NCBI GenBank assembly: GCA_902772625.1
Contig: CACYBP010000060.1
Location: forward strand, 1-5,267
DNA length: 5,267 bases
Source: Oscillospiraceae bacterium
GTDB lineage: Bacteria; Bacillota; Clostridia; Oscillospirales; QAMX01
Reading direction: 5' to 3'
Shown here in pieces: positions 4,546 through 5,267 of this stretch (position 1 is its first letter; each line of letters opens with the position of its first letter). Below the pieces are notes generated by a model, which had not been told where the DNA came from, made no database searches, and saw only the letters and a list, made by a program, of their open reading frames with translations. The translations under genes and the position numbers were made by a program.

Positions 4546-5094
4546 ATGAACGATATTTTCAATGAGATCATGATCAAAAAAGATATCACGCCCATGCGCT
4601 GGTTTTTCGATATCCTTCTGGTGTTCACCAGCGTCAACGTCGTGATCCTGAGCCTGATCTATCTGGCCTTCTTCGCGGTGATCCCCATCCTTCTGGTGAT
4701 CATCTTCGTGCCGATGATCTTACGCGGCCGGTACGTGGAATTTGAATACGTCCTGACCAACGACCAGCTGGATTTCGACAAGATCGTGGGCAAGAGAAAG
4801 AGAAAGCAGCTCTATTCCCTCGATGTGCGCACCATCGAGCTGATGGCCCCCATGACGGTGGATTTCAAGGACGATTTCTACGCCGCCAAATCCAACAAGA
4901 CCGTGGACATGGCCTCCAACGCCCGGGCGCCGGGACGCTGGTTCATCGTCTTCAACGACCACAAGGACGGCAAGGTCACGGTGGTGTTCGAGCCCACCGT
5001 GAAGATGGTGCGCAACATCCATCTGTTCGCCCCGCGGAAGATCAAGGGGATGGAATATCTGGACGAGGCGCTGGAAAGCGGTGACATGCTGTGA
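4546..5094 (+). CDS. Small membrane-anchored protein of unknown function (DUF6106-like)
   Basis: The product has 182 residues. A short charged N-terminus (MNDIFNEIMIKKDITPMRW) is followed by two adjoining hydrophobic segments, about 19-40 and 41-59, forming a hairpin in the membrane. The remaining 120 residues are soluble and beta-rich. RGRYVEFEYVLTNDQLDFDKI (60-80), then the basic patch VGKRKRKQL and LDVRTIELM (92-100), recall membrane-linked bacterial PH-like domains, where a short strand series starts 'EYxLTxxxL'. From memory, the N-terminus and layout fit the clostridial family DUF6106, but I could not check this. No catalytic motif is seen, so no reaction is proposed. With no signal peptide apparent and lysines/arginines at 83-87, the soluble part is probably cytoplasmic. 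It has its own promoter. Its last four bases (GTGA) overlap the start of nnrE, so the two are co-transcribed and probably translationally coupled. Confidence 0.85.
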   Translation: MNDIFNEIMIKKDITPMRWFFDILLVFTSVNVVILSLIYLAFFAVIPILLVIIFVPMILRGRYVEFEYVLTNDQLDFDKIVGKRKRKQLYSLDVRTIELMAPMTVDFKDDFYAAKSNKTVDMASNARAPGRWFIVFNDHKDGKVTVVFEPTVKMVRNIHLFAPRKIKGMEYLDEALESGDML

Positions 5095-5267
5095 GGATCG
5101 CCTTCCGCAGCCAGATCGAAGCCATCGACGCCCGCGCCGTCGCCGAAAGAAGGCCCGACTGCGATCTCATCGAGCGGGCGGGGACTCTGCTGGCCAAGGC
5201 GGTGTCCGAAGAGGCGCAGAAGGTCGTCCGGCGGGACGTGATCCTCTTCTGCGGCCCCGGCAAGAAC
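5091..5267 (+). CDS. nnrE: NAD(P)H-hydrate epimerase (YjeF N-terminal domain), 3' truncated
   Basis: Fifty-nine codons are present before the window ends. The N-terminus RSQIEAIDARAVAE (6-19) matches the family's 'xxQMxxIDxxAI' helix. LIERAG (26-31) matches the conserved L-M/I-E-R/N-A-G motif. VILFCGPGKN (50-59) is the first Rossmann strand and the beginning of the G-x-G-(N/K)-N-G-G-D-G loop, which is cut off here. The enzyme interconverts the R and S forms of hydrated NADH and NADPH so a dehydratase can restore them. In many Firmicutes a C-terminal dehydratase (NnrD) is fused to it; the window cannot show this. Start choice: GTG at 5091 overlaps the upstream TGA. The nearby ATG at 5086 is out of frame, and no close Shine-Dalgarno is seen, which fits reinitiation from the upstream gene. 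Confidence 0.85.
   Translation, partial: MRIAFRSQIEAIDARAVAERRPDCDLIERAGTLLAKAVSEEAQKVVRRDVILFCGPGKN

Noticed and set aside
4338..4637. 100-residue N-terminal extension of the MATE frame
   Set aside because: It contains the MATE promoter and overlaps the divergent gene's start. The ATG at 4337 has a strong ribosome site and gives the usual family length.

Overview
The window reads as ordinary chromosomal DNA from a fairly GC-rich Gram-positive bacterium, most likely an anaerobic Clostridia-type Firmicute. The reasons are strong purine-rich Shine-Dalgarno sites before the genes, sigma-A-like promoters with extended -10 elements, and clostridial-looking protein families. Most of it is about 60-65% GC by hand count. 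It holds five complete genes supported by protein motifs, one complete gene of unknown function, and two genes cut by the window ends. There is no RNA gene, CRISPR array, transposase or phage gene. No stretch longer than about 210 bases lacks a gene.

Layout. Positions 1-156 (+) are the C-terminal 51 residues of a sugar-phosphate isomerase/epimerase-like TIM-barrel protein. A perfect 28-bp palindrome follows, then an alpha/beta hydrolase (esterase-like, 227-1102, +). A strong two-way terminator (1147-1179) separates the hydrolase from a run of four minus-strand genes. In transcription order these are a MATE efflux transporter (4337-2952), a DinB-family protein (2870-2166), a VOC/glyoxalase-fold protein (2059-1649) and a GNAT acetyltransferase (1627-1223). 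MATE and DinB each have a recognisable promoter. VOC and GNAT have none that I can see and are probably read from the DinB promoter. A divergent intergenic region (4338-4545) carries the MATE promoter and an oppositely directed promoter for a small membrane protein of unknown function (4546-5094, +). That gene overlaps by four bases the start of an NAD(P)H-hydrate epimerase gene (5091 to the window end).

How the genes may work together. The four minus-strand genes combine an exporter with three small-molecule-modifying folds (DinB, VOC, GNAT). That mix is common in drug and xenobiotic defence, but a common substrate is only inference. The VOC-GNAT pair is lower in GC (about 55% and 50%) than its surroundings, which suggests later acquisition. 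On the right, the overlap ties an uncharacterised membrane-anchored protein to nicotinamide-cofactor repair. On the left, the hydrolase sits behind a sugar isomerase with no promoter of its own visible, which suggests a role beside carbohydrate metabolism.

I do not see a clear new system. The most notable items are the regulatory structures (perfect palindrome, opposite-strand terminator, dyad over the DinB promoter), the low-GC VOC-GNAT pair, and the overlap of the unknown membrane gene with nnrE.
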